Below, one piece after another: positions 1 to 5,976 of a stretch of 8,918 bases of DNA. The notes below the pieces were generated by a model. That model was not told where the DNA came from. It worked only from the letters and a program-made list of their open reading frames with translations, and made no database searches. The stretch spans positions 1-8,918 of the forward strand of contig JAHZKU010000279.1 in the NCBI GenBank assembly GCA_022600255.1, written 5' to 3'. The DNA is from Actinomycetes bacterium (GTDB lineage Bacteria; Actinomycetota; Actinomycetes; S36-B12; GCA-2699445). Position 1 is the first letter of the stretch; each line of letters opens with the position of its first letter. Made by a program: the position numbers and the translations under genes.

Positions 1-297
1 ATGTCCGCCAACTTGTAGGAGGGCCAACACCAGTGAGGTGAACTCATGGCCGAGCGGGATTCCGGCAAATTCAACCGCAACGTCGGAATCAACGCGCTGA
101 ATCATAAACGACGGAGTGCGTGCCGAGGTGCCGTGGGTATCCAGTGTGATGAGCTCTGACAAGCCAGCGATCTGTTCCAACAACTGGCGGAGTTCGGTGG
201 ACTTGGGGTCGTCTCCCAGTGTGGCAATGAGTGCAATCGGCTGTTGAACCTTGTCGATGTGGGCCCGTAGTTGTCCGAGGATTTTTTGGTCCAGCAT
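1..297 (-). CDS. ahpF: Alkyl hydroperoxide reductase subunit F, N-terminal part (partial)
   Basis: AhpF is the cytosolic NAD(P)H- and FAD-dependent disulfide reductase that recycles oxidised AhpC. Only the first 99 residues are present; the gene continues past the left edge. The reading frame is open from the ATG at 297 to base 1. It matches the AhpF N-terminal thioredoxin-like domain: it opens MLDQKILGQLRAHIDKVQQP, has a TLGDDPKSTELRQLLEQIA helix, and ends with the conserved AGIPLGHEFTSLVLALLQVG stretch. The start is supported by an AGGGAG ribosome binding site at 303-308, five bases upstream. The FAD and NAD domains and the redox CxxC motifs would lie outside the window, so activity cannot be judged. 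It lies 126 bases downstream of ahpC on the same strand, the usual ahpCF order, and is probably co-transcribed with it. Confidence 0.93.
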   Translation of the reverse strand, partial: MLDQKILGQLRAHIDKVQQPIALIATLGDDPKSTELRQLLEQIAGLSELITLDTHGTSARTPSFMIQRVDSDVAVEFAGIPLGHEFTSLVLALLQVGGH

Positions 298-330
298 GGC
301 TGCTCCCTGTGGTGTGCCGGGCAGAAGGCT

Positions 331-416
331 TGGGTTGTGGGTGGTTGGAGAGCGTTGCGGTCAACCCACCCCACATCGTCTGACCAACCGAGGAGTGGTG
401 GTGAGACGATGCGGGG
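331..416 (-). promoter_or_regulatory. Two abutting intercistronic stem-loops between ahpC and ahpF
   Basis: The outer stem-loop pairs 374-381 (CATCGTCT) with 404-411 (AGACGATG) perfectly. After one mismatch (373/412) it extends by four more G-C pairs, 369-372 with 413-416. A short inner stem (383-386 with 399-402) is possible. A second stem-loop, 331-337 (TGGGTTG) with 362-368 (CAACCCA), ends exactly where the first begins. On the transcribed minus strand the structure begins eight bases after the ahpC stop codon. No U-tract follows, so it looks more like an attenuator, leaky terminator or RNA-stability element than a full intrinsic terminator. The function is inferred from position. Confidence 0.5.
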
Positions 417-423
417 GGATGCG

Positions 424-987
424 TCAGATCTTGCCAACAAGATCCAGCGATGGTTCCAGAGTCTCTTCGCCCTCTTCCCACTTTGCGGGGCACACCTCAT
501 TGGGATGGGCGGCAACGTACTGGGCCGCCTTGATCTTGCGCAGCAGTTCGCTAGCGTTGCGACCGATGCCATCGGCGTTGATTTCAACCAGTTGGATTTT
601 GCCCTGCGGATCAATCACAAACGTACCGCGTTCGCTCAGGCCAGCTTCCTCGATCAAGACACCAAAGTTGCGACCGATTTGACCGGTAGGGTCCCCCAGC
701 ATGGGGTACTGGACCTTGGCAATCTCCTCGGACGCATCATGCCACGCTTTGTGAACGAAGTGGGTGTCGGACGAGACCGAGTAAATCTCAACGTCCATGT
801 CCTGGAATGCCGCGTAATTGTCGGCGAGGTCCGCGAGCTCGGTTGGGCAGACGAACGTGAAGTCCGCCGGGTAGAAAAACACCACTGACCATTTGCCGTG
901 TAGATCCTTGTCGCTAACTTCAACAAACCGGCCGCCGTGGAAAGCGGTGGTGTGGAAGGGCAACACTTCCGAGCCAATGAGTGACAT
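424..987 (-). CDS. ahpC: Alkyl hydroperoxide reductase subunit C (typical 2-Cys peroxiredoxin)
   Basis: A cytosolic peroxiredoxin of 187 residues that reduces hydrogen peroxide and organic hydroperoxides and is recharged by AhpF. The length and the whole sequence follow the enterobacterial AhpC type. The peroxidatic cysteine C47 is in FYPADFTFVCPTE; the resolving cysteine C166 is in HPNEVCPAKW. THKAW-like (THFVHKAW), GDPTGQIGRNFG and the C-terminal SLDLVGKI are all recognisable, so the enzyme looks complete. I start at the ATG at 987 because MSLIGSEVLPF is the family N-terminus and GGAG (997-1000) lies nine bases upstream. An in-frame ATG at 1050 would add 21 residues but would fall at the expected transcription start. 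It is the first gene of a likely ahpC-ahpF operon, preceded by a promoter and an OxyR-like site. Confidence 0.97.
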   Translation of the reverse strand: MSLIGSEVLPFHTTAFHGGRFVEVSDKDLHGKWSVVFFYPADFTFVCPTELADLADNYAAFQDMDVEIYSVSSDTHFVHKAWHDASEEIAKVQYPMLGDPTGQIGRNFGVLIEEAGLSERGTFVIDPQGKIQLVEINADGIGRNASELLRKIKAAQYVAAHPNEVCPAKWEEGEETLEPSLDLVGKI

Positions 988-1027
988 CTGACTAAACTCC
1001 ATTTCGGTTTTGTGAACGGGTAATCCC

Positions 1028-1057
1028 AGAATATGGCGAGGAAAAGTCATAGTTCAA
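1028..1057 (-). promoter_or_regulatory. Probable sigma-70-type promoter of ahpC
   Basis: On the minus strand, TTGAAC (1057-1052, -35, 4/6 to consensus) and TATTCT (1033-1028, -10, 4/6) are separated by 18 bases. Transcription would start near 1021, giving a leader of about 34 bases before the ahpC start at 987. The match is modest, but the position and the adjoining OxyR-like site support it. Confidence 0.5.
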
Positions 1058-1095
1058 CTCTCTGGATACGATTGTTGCCATAGACAGCATCTATG
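1058..1095 (-). promoter_or_regulatory. OxyR-like operator upstream of ahpC
   Basis: On the minus strand 1094-1080 reads ATAG-N7-CTAT, a perfect half of the OxyR ATAG-N7-CTAT-N7-ATAG-N7-CTAT consensus. It sits in a dyad (CATAGA...TCTATG, 1079-1095). With the correct N7 spacing, the second half at 1072-1058 is degenerate (ATCG-N7-AGAG). The full footprint would end at 1058, directly next to the -35 hexamer at 1057, which is where an activating OxyR tetramer is expected. No oxyR gene is in the window, so the regulator's identity is inferred from the motif. Confidence 0.55.
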
Positions 1096-1257
1096 AATCA
1101 GAAGCCCTTGGAATCCCTACCCGAATTCACGATCCAGTCGGTACCAGGTTTGCCATAACTGCCGGGATGCCATAGGTGTGTGGTCCGGCTTGGCGCGCTG
1201 GCTCGTGCGTCTGGCAGACCGGGCGCCGTGATAGCTCTTGTGTGTTAGATCCGAACG
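1096..1257. other. Non-coding gap between the permease gene and the ahpC control region
   Basis: I see no plausible gene here. The stretch must hold the 3' end of the permease operon transcript, but I find no convincing intrinsic terminator. There is only a short GCCGG/CCGGC stem (1161-1165 with 1185-1189) and an 11-base dyad, GTCTGGCAGAC, at 1209-1219, neither followed by a T-run in the transcribed direction. Transcription may therefore read through towards ahpC, or termination may be factor-dependent. Confidence 0.4.
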
Positions 1258-2508
1258 CTAGATCGACAAGGCGGCCGTGGGGGCCAGTTTCGCCGCCCGA
1301 CTCGCGGGGAATATTCCGGCGACCACACCGACCAGGACAGTCACACCAAGACCGGCCGCGATCGCCCATAAGGGAACGGCAATTGGCCAACCACTGAGCG
1401 TGGCGAAAATGGCTGTCACCAGGATGCCGAGCACGGCTCCAGCGATGCCGCCCAGCACCGAAAGGGCTACCGCTTCCCCCAAGAACTGGTTGCGGATATG
1501 GCGCCGGGTCGCCCCCAGCGCGCGGCGCAGGCCTATCTCCTGACGCCGTTCTAGCACCGAGACCACCATGGTGTTCGCCACCCCGACCCCGCCAACTAGC
1601 AGGGAGACGGCTCCTAGCCCGAGCAGCAATCCGGTAAAGGCCGCATCGGTGGCCGCCTTGGCGGCCAGGGCATCCGAAGGCCGGGAAACCTGAACTTCGT
1701 CCGGGGCCGACGGAGAGACCGTGGCGGCCAAGACATCTCGGACGGCTTCGACAGATGCATCGGACGAGGTCTCGTACACCGTGGTGGGGTGTCCGTCGAA
1801 GTCTAGGTATGTCTCAGCTGCGGTCCACCCGACCAATGCCGAAGAGTCCAACTCCGGGGCGAGCCCAGAGGGATCCAGGATTCCAATGACAGTGAACCAA
1901 CGATCACCCAACCACACCTGCGCTGGTGTACCGGAGCGGATGAGCTCGGGCGTGATACCCAGCCGATCAGCCGCCGTGGCCCCAAGCACCGCGGTCGGGA
2001 ACTGTCCCGTGGCGGGCGACAACCACTGGCCTGCGGCTATCTCCAAGCCAACGGTGTCCTTGAGAGATTCCGTGGCAGCGTTGACACCAATGCCGCCACT
2101 CTCAATCGGATCTACCTTGTCGTTGCGGTAGACCCGGGCGTCTGTGCTGCCGACGCCAGCTGCCTGCTGGACAGGACCAATTCTCTCCACCATTGCCACA
2201 GCATCAACCGGCAACTGCGCTTGCTCCCCGCCAAAGCTGTTGCCAGCGGTGGCGGTGAGAAGGTTGGTACCGAGCGCCGCGAGCTGCTGATTCACCTGGG
2301 CTTTGCTGGATTCCGACAGTCCCACCACAGCCACAAGCGCTGCGATGCCGAGGGCGATCCCGAGGCCGGACAAGGCGGCGCGCAAGGGGCGCGCGCGCAT
2401 GCCTTCCACAGCGACTCGCGTTGCGTCACCCGGCGCCAACCGGGCCGGTGGCAAGCTTGCGGTTGGTTCGCGGCGAGGTTGCTGTTTGGTTTCTTCTGGC
2501 CGGCTCAT
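1258..2508 (-). CDS. MacB/FtsX-type ABC exporter permease
   Basis: A membrane subunit of 416 residues for the ATPase encoded just upstream. The layout is the MacB fold: a cytoplasmic N-tail; TM1 at about 44-64; a large extracytoplasmic domain at about 65-290 (MacB-type periplasmic core); then TM2 about 291-316, TM3 about 345-370 and TM4 about 378-400. Between TM2 and TM3 is the FtsX/MacB coupling motif ERRQEIGLRRALGATRRHI (320-338). The tail PASRAAKLAPTAALSI is the usual family ending. MacB-type pumps do not carry substrate through the membrane; they use ATP to move extracytoplasmic domains that push substrate outwards (family knowledge). The ATG at 2508 overlaps the ATPase stop in ATGA. I see no good ribosome binding site, so translation is probably coupled. 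The substrate cannot be read from the sequence; antimicrobial peptides, lipids or lipoproteins are all possible. Confidence 0.93.
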   Translation of the reverse strand: MSRPEETKQQPRREPTASLPPARLAPGDATRVAVEGMRARPLRAALSGLGIALGIAALVAVVGLSESSKAQVNQQLAALGTNLLTATAGNSFGGEQAQLPVDAVAMVERIGPVQQAAGVGSTDARVYRNDKVDPIESGGIGVNAATESLKDTVGLEIAAGQWLSPATGQFPTAVLGATAADRLGITPELIRSGTPAQVWLGDRWFTVIGILDPSGLAPELDSSALVGWTAAETYLDFDGHPTTVYETSSDASVEAVRDVLAATVSPSAPDEVQVSRPSDALAAKAATDAAFTGLLLGLGAVSLLVGGVGVANTMVVSVLERRQEIGLRRALGATRRHIRNQFLGEAVALSVLGGIAGAVLGILVTAIFATLSGWPIAVPLWAIAAGLGVTVLVGVVAGIFPASRAAKLAPTAALSI

Positions 2509-3221
2509 GCGGTCGCCATTTCATCGGCCACGATCACGCCGTCGCGCAGTTGAATTTGGCGCGGAAACTGCTCGGCGAGCTCCAGATCGTGCGTGACGAC
2601 AACAATCGTCGTCCCTTCCGCATTCAGCTCGTGGAGCAGCTCTACCACCTCGGCGCTGGACCGGCTGTCCAAGTTCCCGGTTGGTTCGTCGGCTAGGACC
2701 AGCGGTGGGTTGCCGACCACCGCCCGAGCGATGGCAACGCGTTGTCGCTGGCCGCCGGACAGCTCCCCCGGGCGGTGAGTCAGACGATCCCCCAAACCCA
2801 CCCGCTGCAGTGCGGCCTCAGCCCGTGCATGGCGGTCTTGGCGGGCGATCCCGCTGTAGAGCAGCCCGTCGGCGACGTTTTCCACAGCGGTCTGGGTCGG
2901 GTTCAAGAAAAACTGCTGGAAGACGAAACCGATTTGGTACGCGCGCACTGCGGATAAAGCGTTGTCGTCGAGCTGAGAGACATCGATGCCATTGATCTCC
3001 AGGAGGCCCTCGGTGGGCGTATCCAGGCAACCCATCAAATGCATGAGTGTTGATTTGCCAGAACCGGACGGCCCGACCAACGCGGCCAGCTCACCCGGAG
3101 CGATCGTTAGGCTGACCGCATCCAGAGCCACCACACGGCTCGCCTCCGTGCCGCCTTCGCCGAAGACCCGGGTAAGGGCCTGAGCGTTCAACACGGCGTG
3201 GACTTGCGGTGGGGTACTCAT
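2505..3221 (-). CDS. ABC exporter ATPase, MacB/LolD family
   Basis: A 238-residue cytoplasmic nucleotide-binding subunit driving the FtsX-type permease. All catalytic motifs are intact: Walker A GPSGSGKST (50-58), Q-loop GFVFQQF with Q102, signature LSGGQRQR (154-161), Walker B LVLADEP with D178/E179, D-loop NLDS (183-186) and the switch histidine H211 in VVVTHD. The MacB/LolD group is indicated by VALDAVSLTI, MGCLDTPTEG, the ADEPTGNLDS run and the short length. The ATG at 3221 overlaps the adaptor stop (ATGA) and lacks a clear ribosome binding site, again suggesting coupled translation. The 3' end overlaps the permease start by four bases, so the two subunits should be made in fixed ratio. 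Confidence 0.96.
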   Translation of the reverse strand: MSTPPQVHAVLNAQALTRVFGEGGTEASRVVALDAVSLTIAPGELAALVGPSGSGKSTLMHLMGCLDTPTEGLLEINGIDVSQLDDNALSAVRAYQIGFVFQQFFLNPTQTAVENVADGLLYSGIARQDRHARAEAALQRVGLGDRLTHRPGELSGGQRQRVAIARAVVGNPPLVLADEPTGNLDSRSSAEVVELLHELNAEGTTIVVVTHDLELAEQFPRQIQLRDGVIVADEMATA

Positions 3222-4363
3222 GTTGTCGGCACCACGACAACGGTGCCGGCGCTGATGCCAGATCCGGTAACTTCCACGCGGCTCTCCGCAAACAGTCCGG
3301 TATCAACGCCCACCAGCGTTCGGGAGCCGTCCTCGGCCACGACTTCAACGGCGTAGCCGCCTTCGGCTAACGCCAAGAGGGCCGTGATGGGCACCGTGAG
3401 GACGTCATCGGCGCGGTCGGCTTCAAGCGCCACATCAACCGGGGCCGAGTCCCATTGCTTCGCTAGGCCAGGCTTGTCCAGCGTCACAGCAACGGGGATG
3501 GTGGCTTCGGTCGTCTGTTCGCCGCCCCCCAGGCCGGTGGCTGCGCCAGATCCGCCAGTGGCCACGGACCCCACTGAGGTAATCTCACCGTCGACATCCG
3601 TGCCGTCCGGCAGGGTCACGACGACGCTGTCTCCGAGATCAGCCAGGCTTTGGTCGGCCGTATCGAGGTCGATGGCAACTTCTCGGGCGGTCCCGGTCAC
3701 GTTAAGAACGGCGCTGCCGAGTTGTACCTGGTTGCCGGTGGGTGACAAGACCTGCGAAACCCGAATGGCACCGGGCTCGAACACCACTTGACCCAGGGTC
3801 ACGACGCCCGAGTCGGGCAATCCAACGTCCCGCTGCCAGTCAGCGACCGCATCGGCCGTGCCGCTGGTGTATTCCCGGTCTACCGTGAATCCTTTGTAGC
3901 CAAGCTTCTTCAGGTTCTTCTCGAGTTGGTTCACGTCCCGGCCTGACAGCCCTTGGCTCAACGTGCGGTAGGCGGGGACGTTCCCGTACATCAGCACTGT
4001 TGGATCCTGGTCCACCCGCCAAAGCACTTCACCGCGCGTAACCTTGTCGCCCTCGTCGGCAGTACGGGTCACGGTGCCGACGACCTGGCTGACCAAGTCT
4101 TGGGAGTCCCCGAATCCGAGCGTCCCCGAGACGGTTTCACGCTCCACCAGGTTCTGCTGGGTGACCTCCGCGGTCGTGACGGTCTTTTCAGCCACATCCG
4201 AATCCTGGCCACCGCTAAGCAGGATCAAAGCGATGATCAGCACTGCAATCGCTAGCGCCAACAAGCCGATCACTTTGCCAATCTTTGACCAGCCGCGAGG
4301 GTCCCAGGGCGGTCGGGTAGCCGCTGTCGAGGCCTCAGTTGCGTCTACTGGTCCGGAGCTCAC
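3218..4363 (-). CDS. Membrane-fusion (HlyD/RND-type) adaptor with inserted peptidoglycan-binding domain
   Basis: A 381-residue extracytoplasmic partner of the ABC exporter. A cytoplasmic N-tail is followed by one membrane anchor (about 31-50). Next come a barrel/lipoyl-like stretch (about 62-118: VERETVSGTLGF, VVGTVTRTADEGDKVTRGEV), a peptidoglycan-binding-1-like domain (about 138-196: GLSGRDVNQLEKNLKKLGY ... ADWQRDVGLPDSGVVTLGQV), and beta-barrel and membrane-proximal parts (about 200-381). Residues 268-282 are a Gly/Ala/Ser-rich linker. The wall-binding insert replaces the long coiled-coil hairpin of Gram-negative adaptors. It suggests that this protein docks on the cell wall instead of reaching an outer-membrane channel (inference). 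The start is GTG at 4363, in a GTGA overlap with the lipoprotein stop; GGGG six bases upstream could serve as ribosome binding site. Confidence 0.88.
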   Translation of the reverse strand: MSSGPVDATEASTAATRPPWDPRGWSKIGKVIGLLALAIAVLIIALILLSGGQDSDVAEKTVTTAEVTQQNLVERETVSGTLGFGDSQDLVSQVVGTVTRTADEGDKVTRGEVLWRVDQDPTVLMYGNVPAYRTLSQGLSGRDVNQLEKNLKKLGYKGFTVDREYTSGTADAVADWQRDVGLPDSGVVTLGQVVFEPGAIRVSQVLSPTGNQVQLGSAVLNVTGTAREVAIDLDTADQSLADLGDSVVVTLPDGTDVDGEITSVGSVATGGSGAATGLGGGEQTTEATIPVAVTLDKPGLAKQWDSAPVDVALEADRADDVLTVPITALLALAEGGYAVEVVAEDGSRTLVGVDTGLFAESRVEVTGSGISAGTVVVVPTT

Positions 4364-4905
4364 GGGGTGCCCCGACCAAAGTCGATGAACTCACGGCACT
4401 CTTGGATTGCCTCACGGAAATCAGGATCGTTGAAGTTCAGCCCACTCAGGTCGACGTCCACGGGTTGGCCGTTGGCATCAAAGCTGGGGTCCGGCACATC
4501 GATTCCGTTCTCGCGCATGCACTTAGCCAGCTCCAAGACTTGCGCTTGCGCATCTGCGTCAAACGACTGATCGAGGGGGTTTCCGGCCGGGCGCAGGTCG
4601 TTACAGGCCTGCAGCGCCTCATTGAACTTCGGATCGGTCGGGTCGATTGCACCAATGATGCTGTCGAACCCACCGTCTGGATCTGGATCGGGGAAGTCCA
4701 CCCCGTTTTCGCGCATGCACTGCGCGAATGCGAGTCCGCCGTCATCGACGCCTTGGGTCCCAGCGCTGGCCGAGGGGTCTGCATCGGGCGCTTCGATCGA
4801 GGCCACTTGGCTTTCGTCCGCGGAACTGCAGGCGGCCAGGAGCAAGAGTAGCGGTGCCGCGAAGGCGAGGATCAACCAGTTCTTTGAGCGGGTTCTTGGG
4901 GACAT
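4360..4905 (-). CDS. Predicted lipoprotein with duplicated CMRENG two-cysteine module
   Basis: A 181-residue protein, first in the exporter operon. The N-terminus is a lipoprotein signal: positively charged MSPRTRSK, a hydrophobic run, then lipobox LAAC with the lipidated cysteine at C26 and an acidic, Ser/Ala-rich tether (27-55). The mature part has two copies of one module. Copy 1 is about 58-103 (LAFAQCMRENGVDFPDP ... FNEALQACNDL); copy 2 is about 125-172 (LELAKCMRENGIDVPDP ... FREAIQECREF). Each holds two cysteines: C63/C101 and C129/C170. They are probably a disulfide in each module (inference). I have seen CMRxxGvxxPDP proteins near actinobacterial adaptor/MacB operons but know of no established function. 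The start at 4905 places the signal peptide correctly and has GGAGA just upstream; an in-frame ATG at 4977 would bury the signal. The likely role is as an exporter accessory or sensor on the outer face of the membrane. Confidence 0.85.
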   Translation of the reverse strand: MSPRTRSKNWLILAFAAPLLLLLAACSSADESQVASIEAPDADPSASAGTQGVDDGGLAFAQCMRENGVDFPDPDPDGGFDSIIGAIDPTDPKFNEALQACNDLRPAGNPLDQSFDADAQAQVLELAKCMRENGIDVPDPSFDANGQPVDVDLSGLNFNDPDFREAIQECREFIDFGRGTP

Positions 4906-4969
4906 GACTCTCCGATTCAGTGTGCTGCGCAATAGTCTGCAGCGATAGCATTCGTTACGTAGTCCATCA

Positions 4970-4996
4970 CCTGCCACATAAGACCAGCGTTAAGAA
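4970..4996 (-). promoter_or_regulatory. Putative response-regulator site facing the exporter operon
   Basis: On the minus strand TTCTTA (4996-4991) and TCTTAT (4983-4978) form a direct repeat with CTTA units 12 bases apart, followed by GTGGCAGG (4977-4970). The arrangement resembles the repeat at 5248-5275 on the plus strand, which reads CCTTAT-N5-CCTTAT and is followed by GCAGG. It lies 73-91 bases upstream of the lipoprotein start, a usual place for an OmpR-family activator. Binding is inferred. Confidence 0.35.
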
Positions 4997-5247
4997 CCGG
5001 AAACTCACAGCAGCAGGGTCGAGCTTTTGGGCCAGCGCGCGGAGTCGAGCGTCCTGGATTTGACCCAGGGGTTCGGGGCCGCGGCGATTTGGCGAGGAGG
5101 CGGTTCGTGGCCGGCCAGTGAGCCCAACAACGCGGTGCGCCGCCGGGGCGGGGCGGTCGGCGTCGTAGCAACCGACGGCAGGAACGGTGCCGCTGGCTCC
5201 GTCTGGCAGTCGACCATCGGTGCCGCCGGACCGTCCGAAGCGGGAGT

Positions 5248-5286
5248 CCTTATGCCAGCCTTATCGTGCGGCAGGCACAATAAGGC
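5248..5286 (+). promoter_or_regulatory. 11-base-period CCTTAT repeat with overlapping hairpin upstream of the regulator gene
   Basis: CCTTAT occurs at 5248-5253 and 5259-5264, exactly 11 bases apart, the spacing typical of OmpR-family tandem sites. A third copy lies inverted at 5280-5285 (ATAAGG). The second and third copies are part of an inverted repeat with 12-base arms (5258-5269 with 5275-5286, 11 of 12 paired, loop of five). A weak -10-like CACAAT (5276-5281) lies inside it. The site is about 40-75 bases upstream of the regulator start, which suggests autoregulation. Confidence 0.42.
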
Positions 5287-5322
5287 GATGATGATGTGCG
5301 CCTCGGCTAGGGGGCCAGCGTC

Positions 5323-5976
5323 GTGAGGCTCCTTCTCGTCGAAGATGAGCCCATGATGGCGCAGGCGTTGGCCAAGGGTCTGCGGCGCGAGTCGATGGCC
5401 GTTGACGTGGCGCAGGACGGTCAAGACGCACTGGACCGGATCGCCGTCAATCAGTACGACGTAGTTGTACTGGATCGTGATCTCCCGATCGTGCACGGTG
5501 ATGAGGTGTGTCGGGTACTGGTTCGAGACCACCCGGAAGTTCGGGTGTTGCTCCTAACGGCCGCGAACACGGTGTCAGCGCGCGTCGAAGGCCTCAACTT
5601 GGGGGCCGACGACTACCTGACCAAGCCGTTCGCCTTCGCTGAACTGGTCGCCCGGGTCCGCGCGTTGCACCGGCGCGCCAATCGGGCCGCACCTCCTGTC
5701 CTAGAAGCTGGCGGGATCAGCATGGACACCACCAAGAGGCAGGTGGAGCGGGATGGACAGCGCTTGGAGTTGACCCGAAAGGAGTTTGGGGTGCTGCAGG
5801 AATTGCTGTTAGCGCAGGGCGCCGTAGTGACTGCCGAGCAGTTGCTGGAGAAGGTGTGGGATGAAAACGTGGACCCGTTTACCAACGTCCTGCGGGTAAC
5901 GGTCATGACGTTGCGGCGCAAGTTGGGTGATCCGCCGCTCATCGTTACGGTGCCGGGGCTGGGATATCAGCTATGA
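5323..5976 (+). CDS. OmpR/PhoB-family response regulator
   Basis: A cytoplasmic DNA-binding regulator of 217 residues. The receiver domain (1-117) has the acidic pair E7/D8 in LLVEDEP, the phosphoacceptor D51 in VVVLDRDLP, T79 in VLLLTA and K101 in TKPF. The winged-helix DNA-binding domain (about 125-217) contains ELTRKEFGVLQELL, VVTAEQLLEKVWD, the recognition-helix region NVLRVTVMTLRRKLG and the final wing hairpin VPGLGYQL. All key residues are present, so it should be regulated by phosphorylation. The start is GTG at 5323, with AGGGGG eight bases upstream; the protein begins directly with MRLLLVEDE as the family does. It overlaps the kinase gene in ATGA and is divergent from the exporter operon, which is its likely target along with its own promoter. 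Confidence 0.96.
   Translation: MRLLLVEDEPMMAQALAKGLRRESMAVDVAQDGQDALDRIAVNQYDVVVLDRDLPIVHGDEVCRVLVRDHPEVRVLLLTAANTVSARVEGLNLGADDYLTKPFAFAELVARVRALHRRANRAAPPVLEAGGISMDTTKRQVERDGQRLELTRKEFGVLQELLLAQGAVVTAEQLLEKVWDENVDPFTNVLRVTVMTLRRKLGDPPLIVTVPGLGYQL

Larger units (their letters stand above)
4906..5322. other. Divergent control region between exporter operon and two-component genes
   Basis: 417 bases with no convincing gene. It must contain the promoters of the leftward lipoprotein operon and the rightward regulator operon. CTTA-type repeats lie towards each end (4970-4996 and 5248-5286). The GC-rich middle holds small stems such as CCTGG/CCAGG (5053-5057 with 5065-5069) and GTCGG/CCGAC (5156-5160 with 5172-5176). 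I find no strong sigma-70 hexamer pair for either side, which fits activator-dependent promoters. Confidence 0.5.

Noticed and set aside
271..888. 205-residue plus-strand open frame opposite ahpC and ahpF
   Set aside because: It is antisense to well-conserved AhpC and AhpF sequence and shows no domain of its own.
988..1050. In-frame upstream ATG giving AhpC a 21-residue N-terminal extension
   Set aside because: The family starts at MSLI; GGAG is correctly spaced for the ATG at 987, and the extension would overlap the promoter -10 and leader.
4906..4977. In-frame upstream ATG giving the lipoprotein 24 more residues
   Set aside because: It would bury the signal peptide, and its start overlaps the CTTA repeats. 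The ATG at 4905 has a GGAGA site and an ordinary lipoprotein N-terminus.
5053..5069. tRNA T-arm-like hairpin on the minus strand (CCTGG, 7-base loop, CCAGG)
   Set aside because: The loop reads GTCAAAT, not TTCAAAT, and no matching acceptor stem, D-arm or anticodon arm is found at the expected distance.
5027..5326. 99-residue plus-strand open frame ending at the regulator start in a 4-base overlap
   Set aside because: The position is tempting, but the translation is compositionally odd, has no recognisable domain, and runs through the divergent promoter region.
5005..5532. 175-residue open frame on the minus strand across the regulator start
   Set aside because: It is antisense to the receiver domain, has no recognisable domain and a low-complexity C-terminal part; it is a shadow of high-GC coding sequence.
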